DNA of 64,000 nucleotides from Sphingobacteriales bacterium (GTDB lineage: Bacteria > Bacteroidota > Bacteroidia > Chitinophagales > LD1): the NCBI GenBank assembly GCA_018262795.1, contig JADFDM010000009.1:1-64000 (forward strand), read 5' to 3'. Both the position numbers and the translations under genes were made by a program. Each line of letters opens with the position of its first letter. The first letter of the stretch is position 1. Of this stretch, positions 38,126 through 47,260 are shown piece after piece. A model generated the notes under the pieces. The model worked only from the letters and a program-made list of their open reading frames with translations. It was not told the origin of the DNA and did no database searches.

Positions 38126-39023
38126 TTTTATCTAACCACCGAAACCGCAAGGTATCAAAGCGATACTTCCATTTACGGGCGGTGCTTTTCCCCTCTAAAT
38201 CTATCACCTGATAGGTGCGAAACGAAGGATTCAACATCCACTTCATCACTCTTTTATAGAAGGACAATTCGCTGTAAGGGAATTTCTCTATACGCAACCG
38301 ATCTTTGATTTCGGGATAAATATTTTGCTCGTATTCCTGCCGGTTGTGTTGGTAATATTCGGGGTCTAAAGGCGGCATCACTTCAGTGCCTATATGAAAA
38401 GTCAGATGTAATTCATCTACTAATTTCAGCCGTTCGGCAAAAGCAATAAAATTGTGAACAAGCGCTACTTCGCTAAAGGAAACTCCGAGGCAAATATTTT
38501 TCAGCAGTAGCTTAGGGAATAGCTCTCTTTTAAAAACAAAGCAATCAAAACCGGGATGGGGTTGCCCAAACTCTGAGTACATCATCGGCAGTTCATCTAT
38601 GCGCTTATATTTTTTAGAAATCCCTCTGCGGTTAATTATCACCGCATCGTAACCGCCTCCAACAATTTGGCTCACGGCCACATAAAACTGCGGCTGAAGC
38701 GCAATATCCATGTTGGTAAACAGCAGGTAGTCTGCATCGCTGTGCTCATAAAGTGACTGTAATACATCGGCCAGCAGTGGATATTTCTTAGGTCGTGTAA
38801 ATTTCTTCAAATCGAGAACGGAGCGATGAAGCAGCGGAAGCCGCTGTATGAAGGCGGGAATCACTGCCTGGTCTTCATCATATCCCACGGCAAACACCTC
38901 AATGGCTAAGGGCGCAGCAAACTCTTTGGCTCTGCGAATCGTTTCAAACGTTATCGGCTGGGCAATTCCCAATTCCGAATCAGCGGGCACCTTTACCGGG
39001 TTAATGACATGTGCAAACTTCAT
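38118..39023 (-). CDS. Putative glycosyltransferase-like protein
   Basis: The 301-residue soluble protein has a GT-A-like layout, with a DADYLLFTNMDIAL segment resembling a metal-binding DxD region and an N-terminal nucleotide-binding-like MKFAHVINPVKVPADSELGIAQP. It has no signal peptide and no membrane helix. The setting beside other glycan genes agrees with a sugar transfer role, but the catalytic residues cannot be assigned. Confidence 0.6.
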   Translation of the reverse strand: MKFAHVINPVKVPADSELGIAQPITFETIRRAKEFAAPLAIEVFAVGYDEDQAVIPAFIQRLPLLHRSVLDLKKFTRPKKYPLLADVLQSLYEHSDADYLLFTNMDIALQPQFYVAVSQIVGGGYDAVIINRRGISKKYKRIDELPMMYSEFGQPHPGFDCFVFKRELFPKLLLKNICLGVSFSEVALVHNFIAFAERLKLVDELHLTFHIGTEVMPPLDPEYYQHNRQEYEQNIYPEIKDRLRIEKFPYSELSFYKRVMKWMLNPSFRTYQVIDLEGKSTARKWKYRFDTLRFRWLDKIR

Positions 39024-39213
39024 TGTTTCAAATCTATGTTTTAATTCCTTGCGAAGGAATCATTCTCTATTTTTATCACTGTGGGCAGCCGCTTCTTTCA
39101 ATGAGAGACAGAATTTTCAAAAATATCCGATTGCAGAAAAGGCTTCCTGGGAAAAAGTATTTTCGCCACATACTGAACCTTTCAGTGAAGCAATTTTAAA
39201 CGCATTAGTGGAT

Positions 39214-40368
39214 ATGTTATTTACAAAAGTGATAGGGCAGTGGCAGTTAAAAACGAAAATGGCAGAGATGATTCTGTCCGGCAGGTTTCCTCATGCCCTG
39301 ATGTTGGCCGGGCCTACCGGCAATGGGGGGTTGCCTTTGGCTTTAGCAGTGGCACAATATCTGCACTGCGAAAACCGGCAGGGGAATGATTCCTGTGGGG
39401 CTTGCCCTTCATGCCTGAAACATCAAAAGTTTATTCATCCGGATCTTTATTTCTCCTTTCCGGTGGTGAAGCCGGAAAAGAAAAGAGAGCCTCCGGTGAG
39501 CACTGACTATATTAAAGAGTGGAGAGCAGCACTCAGTCAAAATCCATACTTGAATTACTATGACTGGATGCAGCGCATCGAAGCCGAGAATAGGCAGGGC
39601 AATATTACTGCCGATGAATGTCGGCAAATCATTCACCACTTCAGTCTTAAAACGTTTGAGGCAGCGTACAAAATTCAGATAATATGGTTGGCCGAATTTC
39701 TGGGGAATGAAGGCAACATTCTGCTGAAATTAATAGAGGAGCCCCCTCCGAATACCATTTTTATTTTGTTGGTCGAAAACTTGGAACCGGTGCTCAACAC
39801 CATTATTTCGCGCACCCAAATAGTGAAGGTGCCGCCTATTGAGGATAACGACTTGGCGCAGGCATTACTCCAAAATTTTGAAATGGATAGCACAGCCGCA
39901 CAAAAGATTGCTCGAATTTGTGACGGCAACTTTGATACTGCGATGATTATTGCAGCCGGGGAAGAAAATGTAAACGATAAGCTGTTGCATCAATGGCTGG
40001 CTTGTTGCTATCACCTGAAGCAAAAGCCTTCTGAAGCCAACACGCAAACTTTGTTGGAATGGACTGAAACTATTGCCAAGGTGGGGCGCGAAAACCAAAA
40101 GATATTTTTGAAGTATGCGCTCTTTTTTCTTCGCGAATGTTCGTTGTTGGTGCAAACCGGCCACTCCGAAAAATTAGATGGCGATGAGTTGAAATTTGCA
40201 AGAGGGCTTTCTGCCAAATTACAGCCCGAACAATTTGAGGCTATCACCGGCATTTTAAATCGCATTCATTATCACATTGAGCGCAATGCCAACCCCAAAA
40301 TTCAGTTTCTGAGCAATTCTTTTAAAATCGCTTCTGTGTTTATTAATGAACCGGTGCGAGTAGATTAA
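39214..40368 (+). CDS. holB: DNA polymerase III delta' subunit
   Basis: ATG 39214 gives 384 residues, the usual length in this phylum. It starts MLFTKVIGQWQLKTKMAEMI. The clamp-loader AAA+ fold is seen in LMLAGPTGNGG, four Cys form the zinc module (C-GAC-PSC-LKHQKFIHPD), and the sensor-like LLKLIEEPPPNTIFILLVENLEPVLNTIISRTQIV is present. The Walker A lysine is missing, as is normal for delta'. The frame is open further upstream but lacks homology there. Confidence 0.92.
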   Translation: MLFTKVIGQWQLKTKMAEMILSGRFPHALMLAGPTGNGGLPLALAVAQYLHCENRQGNDSCGACPSCLKHQKFIHPDLYFSFPVVKPEKKREPPVSTDYIKEWRAALSQNPYLNYYDWMQRIEAENRQGNITADECRQIIHHFSLKTFEAAYKIQIIWLAEFLGNEGNILLKLIEEPPPNTIFILLVENLEPVLNTIISRTQIVKVPPIEDNDLAQALLQNFEMDSTAAQKIARICDGNFDTAMIIAAGEENVNDKLLHQWLACCYHLKQKPSEANTQTLLEWTETIAKVGRENQKIFLKYALFFLRECSLLVQTGHSEKLDGDELKFARGLSAKLQPEQFEAITGILNRIHYHIERNANPKIQFLSNSFKIASVFINEPVRVD

Positions 40369-40787
40369 GAGAAATTACTTTTCATAAAGCCGGCAGCAAA
40401 AAAAGTGGCCGGTGCCAGGCTTTACGTGGAAAGTGGAACTATGAAAGTGATGGCGCGGGCTTTTCCAACACAGGAACTGAACAAAGCTCCAAGCAACCTT
40501 CCGCTTTGTATTTCTTAGATCTGTTCCACCTCCCCATCCGTGTTATCCGTGTGCCAATGTATTTCATGCTGAGCGTAGGCTGTGAACTACAAACGCTGCT
40601 TAGTCTGCCTCACCCTTAGGCGAGAGGCTTTCATCAGTTACCAACTAAGCCGGCAATATCTTGCTGCCTTCATTCCGCAAAGTATTCTGCTTCTTTTTTA
40701 CATTCGTTTATCGCTGGGCGATATGCGCTTCTAAAACCCGCATATCACACCCCCTCTCGGCTCAATTATTAGCAGCAAATTAGAAGC
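40369..40787 (+). other. 419-bp intergenic region with an inverted-repeat element
   Basis: No gene was recognised. A 7-bp inverted repeat GCTTAGT/ACTAAGC (40598-40604, 40644-40650) encloses an inner stem (GCCTC 40607-40611 with GAGGC 40624-40628). The rest shows no open frame, tRNA-like fold or terminator that I can support. Confidence 0.4.
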
Positions 40788-41312
40788 ATGTCCAATACCG
40801 AATTGTTAGAGCAATACCGCGCAAACCGAAAAGTTACCGATGCCAAGTTTTTGAAGTTGGTCAATCAGCCGCTGCTGTTCAATTTATTTTTGATGGGGCA
40901 GTTGCCAATGGGATTTATGGCGGGGCTGAAAGTGAAATCCTGCGATTCGGAGCAATGCCGGATCACCGTTCCTTTTCGCTGGATGAATCAAAATCCATTT
41001 CGCTCCACTTATTTTGCAGTGCTTTCTATGGCGGCTGAAATGAGTACCGGTATGTTGGCGCTGATGATGACTCGGGATTCAAAGCCTTCCGTTTCTATGT
41101 TGGTCACTCACTTAGAAGCAGACTTTGTGAAGAAAGCCACGGGCATTACCACCTTTACCTGCAATGAAGGGAAACTGATTAATGAGGCGATCGAGAAAAC
41201 AATTATAACTGGCGAAGGGCAAACGTTTAATGCGACCAGCATCGGCACTTCCCTATCCAGTGAGGTAGAAGCGAAGTTTTTAATTCAATGGAGTTTTAAA
41301 GCCCGGGTGTAG
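40788..41312 (+). CDS. DUF4442 hotdog-fold thioesterase-like protein
   Basis: The 174-residue protein matches the DUF4442 family: MAGLKVKSCDSEQCRITVPFRWMNQNPFRSTYFAVLSMAAEMSTGMLAL followed by SMLVTHLEADFVKKATG. The fold is that of hotdog acyl-CoA thioesterases (PaaI-like). An acyl-thioester substrate is inferred. The gene stands alone, convergent with the GNAT-nitrilase gene. Confidence 0.82.
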   Translation: MSNTELLEQYRANRKVTDAKFLKLVNQPLLFNLFLMGQLPMGFMAGLKVKSCDSEQCRITVPFRWMNQNPFRSTYFAVLSMAAEMSTGMLALMMTRDSKPSVSMLVTHLEADFVKKATGITTFTCNEGKLINEAIEKTIITGEGQTFNATSIGTSLSSEVEAKFLIQWSFKARV

Positions 41313-41326
41313 TCAGCCGCTGCGTT

Positions 41327-42847
41327 TTATTTCTGCTCGGTATCTTTTCTTATCACCTCGTAAAGATCTGTTCTGCGATTTTTCAGGTTATTCACCGAAC
41401 CTCGGCTGTGCAAATCCTCTAAGAGCGACAAATCCACATCGGCCACCAGCACAGTTTCATTGTTTGGCGTTGCTTCACTTTTTACTCCGGTGTCGGGGAA
41501 TGCAAAATCGCAGGGAGTTAACACAGCCGATCGCGCATACTGTATATCCATGTTCTCTACTTTGGGCAGATTTCCTACGCTGCCGCAGATAGCCACAAAA
41601 CATTCATTTTCGATAGCGCGTGCTTGCGCGCAATGGCGAACGCGGTGATAAGCGGTTTGAGTATCGGTGAGAAAAGGAACGAACAAAATCCGCATTCCCT
41701 GCTCGGCCAGCAAGCGACCCAGTTCGGGGAACTCTACATCATAACAAACCAGCACGCCTATTTTGCCGCAGTCGGTATCAAATGTTTTGATTTGAGTGCC
41801 GCCTTTAATGGCCCAGTATTTTGTTTCGTCAGGGGTAATGTGGATTTTCTCATAGCGGTCTATTTCTCCGTTGCGCTTGCACAAAAACCCAACATTGTAA
41901 GTTTGGTTATTAATCACTTCGGGCATGCTGCCGGTAATGATGTTGATGTTGTATTTCACGGCAAAATGTGCCATTGTTTTCTTAATGCTTTCGGTATGTG
42001 TACTGAGTTGCCGAAATGCTTCCGCTTCGTTTAGGTGATTATAATTGGCGAGCAAAGGAGCGTTGAACAACTCGGGCAATAAGGCAAAGTCGGCCCGATA
42101 AGCTGCCAGCGCATCAATAAAATACTCCGCCTGCTCCAGCATTTCCGCTTCACTTTTGTAAAGCCGCATTTGCCACTGAATCAATCCGAGGCGCACGTTG
42201 CTTTTGTGAATGATTGCTTTTTCTTGTTGGTAGTAAATGTTGTCCCATTCCAGCAGCACTGCATAATCCCCCGACTCGGCATCACCGGGCAGGTAGTTCT
42301 GCATTACTTTTATCGGATGAAAATCATTAGACATCTGAAAGTTGAGCGTGGGGTCCGATATCTCTCTGCTTTTTACTTTCCGCAAATATTCTTTCGGGCT
42401 TAACTGGTCTTTGTATTTATGATAGTTCGGCATTCGCCCGCCAAACAAAATTCCCCGCAGGTTCATTTCCTCGCAAAGCTCTTTGCGAGCATCATACAAC
42501 CGTCTGCCGAATCTGCGCCCGCGTTGTTTCGGTTCCACAAATATTTCAATACCATACAGTGTGTCGCCTTTGGGGTTGTGAGTGCTAAAACTGTAGTCGC
42601 CCACCACTTCACGAAAAGTATGGTTGGTGCCAAAACGGCTGTAATCAATAATGATAGATAGTGCTACGGCAACGATTTTATTATTTACGCAGATAACTAA
42701 CTGCCCTTCGGGAAATTTTTGAATCAGTTTTGCGATCTGCTCTTCGCGCCAATAGGCTCCCCAATCTCCGTAGGCGCGCAGCATCACCGCTTTTGCCTCT
42801 TCATAATCCGATACCTTTAGCTTTCGTAGTTCAACTATTCCATACAT
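41327..42847 (-). CDS. Fused GNAT acetyltransferase / carbon-nitrogen hydrolase
   Basis: The 506-residue protein has an N-terminal GNAT domain (residues ~1-160, IEIFVEPKQRGRRFGRRLYDAR as the acetyl-CoA loop). A nitrilase-superfamily domain follows (residues ~218-500) with the triad Glu259 (LLPELFNAP), Lys334 (RYEKIHITPDE) and Cys368 (GVLVCYDVEFPE). The fusion is widespread in bacteria. The hydrolase probably acts on an amide and the GNAT domain on an amine, with unknown substrates. Confidence 0.9.
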   Translation of the reverse strand: MYGIVELRKLKVSDYEEAKAVMLRAYGDWGAYWREEQIAKLIQKFPEGQLVICVNNKIVAVALSIIIDYSRFGTNHTFREVVGDYSFSTHNPKGDTLYGIEIFVEPKQRGRRFGRRLYDARKELCEEMNLRGILFGGRMPNYHKYKDQLSPKEYLRKVKSREISDPTLNFQMSNDFHPIKVMQNYLPGDAESGDYAVLLEWDNIYYQQEKAIIHKSNVRLGLIQWQMRLYKSEAEMLEQAEYFIDALAAYRADFALLPELFNAPLLANYNHLNEAEAFRQLSTHTESIKKTMAHFAVKYNINIITGSMPEVINNQTYNVGFLCKRNGEIDRYEKIHITPDETKYWAIKGGTQIKTFDTDCGKIGVLVCYDVEFPELGRLLAEQGMRILFVPFLTDTQTAYHRVRHCAQARAIENECFVAICGSVGNLPKVENMDIQYARSAVLTPCDFAFPDTGVKSEATPNNETVLVADVDLSLLEDLHSRGSVNNLKNRRTDLYEVIRKDTEQK

Positions 42848-43024
42848 AGTATTCTCTTGTTTTCTTTGTCCTAATTATTTTCCACTGAGTGGGTGCCCGA
42901 CAAGCGGCTCGCGCAGTGGAGGAGCAAATTTGCGATAAAAGAGTTTATAAACCCTAAACGTTTCTCAGCGAGAAGTAGTGCAGGGCTTTAGAATCATAAA
43001 GAAGCCAATAGCTATTCTCTGCTA

Positions 43025-46000
43025 TTATCGAAGTAGCGTGAGGGAGCCTTTGTAGTTGCGCACGACTCCATCTAAAAACATCGCCCTTATTTTATAAACA
43101 TAAACACCCAGAGGCATCTTTACGCCTTTATATATTCCATCCCATCCGTCCAATATGTTTTGGGAGGAATAAACCAATTCGCCCCAGCGATTGTACACCT
43201 CAATATCAATATCCCGAACATTGTTTCCAAAAACGTGAAACAGATCGTTCTTTCCATCTCCGTTGGGTGAAAATGCGGTGGGTATAAATACGGCATCATC
43301 TGCGCAAGAACTAAAGGTTACTTTGATAGAACCTGACACAGTGCAGTTGTTGCCATCCACAGCCGTGACCGTATAAGTGCCTGAAGTTTGCGGGGAAATA
43401 GTTTGAGAGGTTTCTCCGCTGCCCCAAGCGTAATTGGTATATCCGCTGCCCGCATCTAACACGACTAAAGAATCTTTGCAAGTAGAAACATCACTTCCTA
43501 AAACGATGGGACTGGTGGGTATTTCTGTTACAACAGCCGAAGCAGTACCTGAGCAACCCACATTACTTGCAGTCACGGTGTAAGTGCCCTGCGTTACTGT
43601 AATGTTATCGGCAGCACTGCCGGTGCTCCAGCTATAGGTGCTTCCTCCGGTGGCGGTTAGGGTAGTGCTGGCCCCCGGGCAGTAGCTCATTGCCCCGCTA
43701 ATGCTCACCGTTAAACTAGTAGATTCTGTGACGGTGGCCGAAGCCGTTCCGGTGCAGCCATTTGCATCGGTAGCGGTCACGTTGTAGGTTCCTTGTGTGA
43801 CTGTGATAGCGGCCGTGTTGGCGGTATTATCCCAAACATAAGCGGTACCTCCACCGGCAGTTAAAGTAGTGTTCTGGCCGGTGCAATAGGTTAAAGAACC
43901 GCTGATCGTTACCACCGGTGCCGCATTCTCTGTCACTGTCGCATCGGCTGTGGCGGTGCAATTGTTGGCATCGGTTCCGGTAACGGTGTAGCTTCCCTGC
44001 GTTACCGTGATGGCGGCAGTGGTACTGTTCGCGGCATCATTCCATACATAACCGGTACCCCCGTTGGCGGTGATTGTAGTATTGCCTCCGGCACAATAGC
44101 TGAGAGTGCCACTGATAGATATGTTGGGCGATGTTAATTCAGTGACCGAAGCAGAAGCGGTGCCGGTGCATCCGTTGGCATCGGTTCCTGTAACGGTATA
44201 ACTTCCTTGAGTTACCGTAATACTTGCAGTAGCGCTGTTGCCGGCATCGTTCCACACATAGCCGGTGCCACCGCTGGCGGTGAGGGTAGTATTTTGCCCG
44301 GGGCAGTAACTTAAATCACCGCTAATGCTTACCGGCAAAGTAGAAAGTTCTGTCACCGTAGCAAAAGCAGTATCGCTGCAATTGCTGGTATTTGTCACCA
44401 GCACCGCATAACTGCCTTGCGTCACCGTTACGCTGGCACTGTTTCCGATAATACTTACTCCATCTACCCAAACATAATTAGTGCCTCCACTGGCTGTAAG
44501 GGTGGTATTGCCACCGGTGCAATAACTGAGGTTGCCGCTAATAGAGGCCACCGGTACCGGTAATTGTGCCGCATTGCTAAAAGAGGTGCTGGCGGTAGAA
44601 GAGCAAGTGCCATCACTGGCAACTACCGTATAGCTGCTGCCGAGGGTCATCCCGCTAATCACTCCCCCTGCCCCTGCGGTAGGTCCTGTAGGGGTGAACT
44701 GATAGATGGCAGTCGCATTGTAATTAGAGATAGTGCTGCTGCCGTCTGCCGTGCAGGAAGGCGGAGTAGTCGTGATGGTAGGAACCGAAGGCGGCAGAGT
44801 AGCGGCTGCATTGCTGAATGAAGTGCTGGGGGCCGAAGGGCAAGTGCCATCATTTGCCACTACTGTATAATTAGTGCCGGTCACCATCCCGCTGATAGCA
44901 CCTCCTGCCCCTGCGGAAGGTCCCGTAGGAGTAAATTGATAAGTTTCAGCCGCATTGTAATTGCTGATAGCGCTGCTGCCATCGGCCGAACAAGTAGGTG
45001 GCGTAGTGGTAATAGTAGGAGTGGTAGGAACCGGAAATTGCGCTGCATTACTAAATGAAGTGCTGGCTGCCGAAGGGCAAGTGCCATCATTTGCCAGTAC
45101 CGTATAATTAGTGCCGAGAATCATTCCACTAATCACTCCACCGGCACCAACGGTAGGTCCCGTAGGAGTGAATTGATAAGTTAAAGCCGCATTGTAATTA
45201 CTGATAGTACTGCTGCCGTCTGCTGTGCAGGAAGCCGGAGTAGTGGCAATAGTTGGCACTGCCGGCACCGGTAATTGTGCCGCGATGCTGAAAGCGTTGC
45301 TGGGTGCCGAAGCACAACTTCCGACCCCTGATACCACCGTATAACTTGTTCCGGGAGTCATGCCGCTGATAAGTCCACCGGCTCCTGCCGTAGGGCCCGA
45401 AGGGGTGAAAACATAAGTAGCGCTTGCATCGTAATTTGTGATAGTACTGCTGCCACTTGCAGAGCAAGTGGCTGTTGTGGTCGAAACGTTGGGAGTTGTA
45501 GGGAGCGCAATGGTTGTGTTGTAAGTAATCAGAATACCTCCGGCAGCACCATTTCCGCCATCGCCATCGCCACCACCTGCGCCACCGCCACCGTACGAAT
45601 TGCCGGGGGCAGAATTACTGGCACCGCCCAATCCACCGGTGGGGCCGGCTCCTTTTCCTCCGGTTCCGCCACTGCCGCCACTGCCGCTATTCCCTGCTGC
45701 ACCGGAGGTGTTGGTAGAGCCGCCACTGGCACCGCCACCGGCACCGCCTGCGCCCACATTCCCGTTTCCTCCATAAAATCCACAAGTATTTCCGCGATCG
45801 CCTCTGGCACCTCCATTGGCAGTAAGAGATACGGAACCTCCACCGGCATCGGTGCCGCTAAAGGTGGTATTGCCACCGGCATTGCCGTTTGAGCCATTGC
45901 TGTTATCGCCACCATTGCCCCCTCCGCAACCACCCGCACCAATGCTATAGGTAAAAGAGGAACCGGGAGTTACGTTGATCGTGATAGTAGAGTAGCCACC

Positions 46001-46264
46001 GCCACCACCACCACCGCCACCGCGGGTGTTACATACTCCGCCATTACTACCGCCACCGCCACCGCCTGCACCACCACCTCCTCCGTGAATTACTATGGTA
46101 ACAGCCGTCACGTTACAAGGAACCGTCCATGTTCCGTTCACGGCACTGCCGCAACTGGCAGAACCGGGTAAAGTGACATCTTGCGCAAAAACTGCTACGA
46201 ACGAAAGCAGCCAAATTGCTACGGAGAAAAGTATCTCTTTTATAAAAGGGGACCCTCTAAACAT
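43025..46264 (-). CDS. Glycine-rich repetitive surface protein with T9SS type B C-terminal domain
   Basis: ATG 46264 gives 1079 residues. A frame to 46300 is rejected because it starts in the promoter. After the signal peptide (WLLSFVAVFAQ) comes a beta region, then a long Gly/Ala/Ser-rich stretch (residues ~60-240) with GGGGGAGGGGGG-type runs. Next are four ~70-residue repeats (CTADGSSTISNYNA...GVISGM...YTVVANDGTC), five ~70-residue repeats (ISGxLSYCxGxNTTLTASGG...TVTQGSYTV) and one diverged copy. The end (IPTAFSPNGDGKND...YKGSLTLLR) is the CHU_C domain. A secreted adhesin is inferred. Confidence 0.88.
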   Translation of the reverse strand: MFRGSPFIKEILFSVAIWLLSFVAVFAQDVTLPGSASCGSAVNGTWTVPCNVTAVTIVIHGGGGGAGGGGGGSNGGVCNTRGGGGGGGGGYSTITINVTPGSSFTYSIGAGGCGGGNGGDNSNGSNGNAGGNTTFSGTDAGGGSVSLTANGGARGDRGNTCGFYGGNGNVGAGGAGGGASGGSTNTSGAAGNSGSGGSGGTGGKGAGPTGGLGGASNSAPGNSYGGGGAGGGDGDGGNGAAGGILITYNTTIALPTTPNVSTTTATCSASGSSTITNYDASATYVFTPSGPTAGAGGLISGMTPGTSYTVVSGVGSCASAPSNAFSIAAQLPVPAVPTIATTPASCTADGSSTISNYNAALTYQFTPTGPTVGAGGVISGMILGTNYTVLANDGTCPSAASTSFSNAAQFPVPTTPTITTTPPTCSADGSSAISNYNAAETYQFTPTGPSAGAGGAISGMVTGTNYTVVANDGTCPSAPSTSFSNAAATLPPSVPTITTTPPSCTADGSSTISNYNATAIYQFTPTGPTAGAGGVISGMTLGSSYTVVASDGTCSSTASTSFSNAAQLPVPVASISGNLSYCTGGNTTLTASGGTNYVWVDGVSIIGNSASVTVTQGSYAVLVTNTSNCSDTAFATVTELSTLPVSISGDLSYCPGQNTTLTASGGTGYVWNDAGNSATASITVTQGSYTVTGTDANGCTGTASASVTELTSPNISISGTLSYCAGGNTTITANGGTGYVWNDAANSTTAAITVTQGSYTVTGTDANNCTATADATVTENAAPVVTISGSLTYCTGQNTTLTAGGGTAYVWDNTANTAAITVTQGTYNVTATDANGCTGTASATVTESTSLTVSISGAMSYCPGASTTLTATGGSTYSWSTGSAADNITVTQGTYTVTASNVGCSGTASAVVTEIPTSPIVLGSDVSTCKDSLVVLDAGSGYTNYAWGSGETSQTISPQTSGTYTVTAVDGNNCTVSGSIKVTFSSCADDAVFIPTAFSPNGDGKNDLFHVFGNNVRDIDIEVYNRWGELVYSSQNILDGWDGIYKGVKMPLGVYVYKIRAMFLDGVVRNYKGSLTLLR

Positions 46265-46297
46265 AATCTCAAATTGAACTATCAAATTTCGTACGTC

Positions 46298-46305
46298 CAA
46301 ATATA
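46298..46305 (-). promoter_or_regulatory. -7 element before the glycine-rich adhesin
   Basis: The minus strand reads TATATTTG, an exact TAnnTTTG match, 34 bp before the ATG at 46264. No clear TTG was found 18-23 nt upstream. Confidence 0.4.
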
Positions 46306-46516
46306 GAAAAACTTGCCATGCAGGGGATAGCTATTACTGATTAGCAATTAGCGATTACTAACTACTAATTACTCACTACCTATTACTAATAGCACTACCG
46401 TTTTCCCGTTCCATTAAAACACTATTAAAATCGGGTTGAACGCTGGTAGTGTTGGCGTGACTACTGTCGCTGGCCACGTGGCTGCTCTTACTGGTCCTGT
46501 GACTACTAACAGGCGG

Positions 46517-47146
46517 AACATTTTCACTGTGGCTAAGCATCTTCCCACTGCCAGTAAAAACATTTTCACTGTGGCTGTAAATCTTCCCACTGCCAGTAAA
46601 AACATTTTCACTGTGGCTGTAAATCTTCCCACTGCCAGTAAAAACATTTTCACTGTGGCTGTAAATCTTCCCACTGCCAGTAAAAACATTTTCACTGTGG
46701 CTGTAAATCTTCCCACTGCCAGTAAAAACATTTTCACTGTGGCTAAACATCTTCCCACTGCCAGTAAAAATATTTTCACTGTGGCTAAACATCTTCCCAC
46801 TGCCAGTAAAAATATTTTCACTGTGGCTGTAAATCTTCCCACTGCCAGTAAAAACATTTTCACTGTGGCTAAGCATCTTCCCACTGTCAGTAAAAACATT
46901 TTCACTGTGGCTAAGAATCTTCCCACTGCCAGTAAAAACATTTTCACTGTGGCTGTAAATCTTCCCACTGCCAGTAAAAACATTTTCACTGCGGCTGTAA
47001 ATCTTCCCACTGCCAGTAAAAACATTTTCACTGTGGCTAAGAATCTTCCCACTGCCAGTAAAAACATTTTCACTGTGGCTGTAAATCTTCCCACTGCCAG
47101 TAAAAATATTTTCACTGTGGCTAAAAATCTTTTTACTGCCAATTGT
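46517..47146. repeat. 15-copy tandem array of a 42-bp hairpin unit
   Basis: Fifteen head-to-tail units of exactly 42 bp run from 46517 to 47146, with a decayed sixteenth after that. Copies differ by a few substitutions, mostly at one position pair (GTAAAT, AAGCAT, AAACAT, AAGAAT). Each unit contains CAGTAAAA-ACA-TTTTCACTG, which pairs over eight bases with one bulged C. Because 42 is a multiple of three and the unit lacks stops, several frames stay open on both strands, but none has an ATG before the array. Just upstream (46331-46389) is an AT-rich stretch with four loose ATTAC copies. Confidence 0.95.
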
Positions 47147-47178
47147 AATGTTATGACTGCGGGAAAGAATGCTTCGCT

Positions 47179-47220
47179 GTCCTTAGTCTGAAGCGGAGTC
47201 AGAGCCGAGGGACTAAGGAC
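47179..47220. repeat. Inverted-repeat element upstream of the RAYT remnant
   Basis: GTCCTTAGTC (47179-47188) and GACTAAGGAC (47211-47220) form a perfect 10-bp stem around 22 nt. The element ends 40 bp before the start of the transposase remnant. REP-type palindromes next to a RAYT gene are the expected substrates of these enzymes, so it is a candidate REP-like end. Confidence 0.7.
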
Positions 47221-47260
47221 TTGAACGCGAAAAGCTAACTCTCGTTTATATTTAATCCTG

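Noticed and set aside
38848-39213. Extending the delta' gene to an upstream start
   Set aside because: The extra ~120 residues run antisense through another gene and do not look like delta'. The ATG at 39214 fits the family N terminus.
40369-40787. tRNA or other structured RNA gene in the intergenic region
   Set aside because: No cloverleaf or known RNA motif could be traced. Only an inverted repeat was seen.
45529-45942. Alternative minus frame in the glycine-rich region
   Set aside because: It is an Ala/Val/Pro low-complexity shadow of the GC-rich Gly codons.
46517-47146. CRISPR array
   Set aside because: Units are contiguous and near-identical over all 42 bp. There are no unique spacers, and no cas genes are present.
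46436-47191. Plus-strand frame through the 42-bp array (251 residues) as a gene
   Set aside because: It has only a TTG start, no promoter and no sequence beyond the repeat that looks like a domain. Other frames are just as open on the minus strand.
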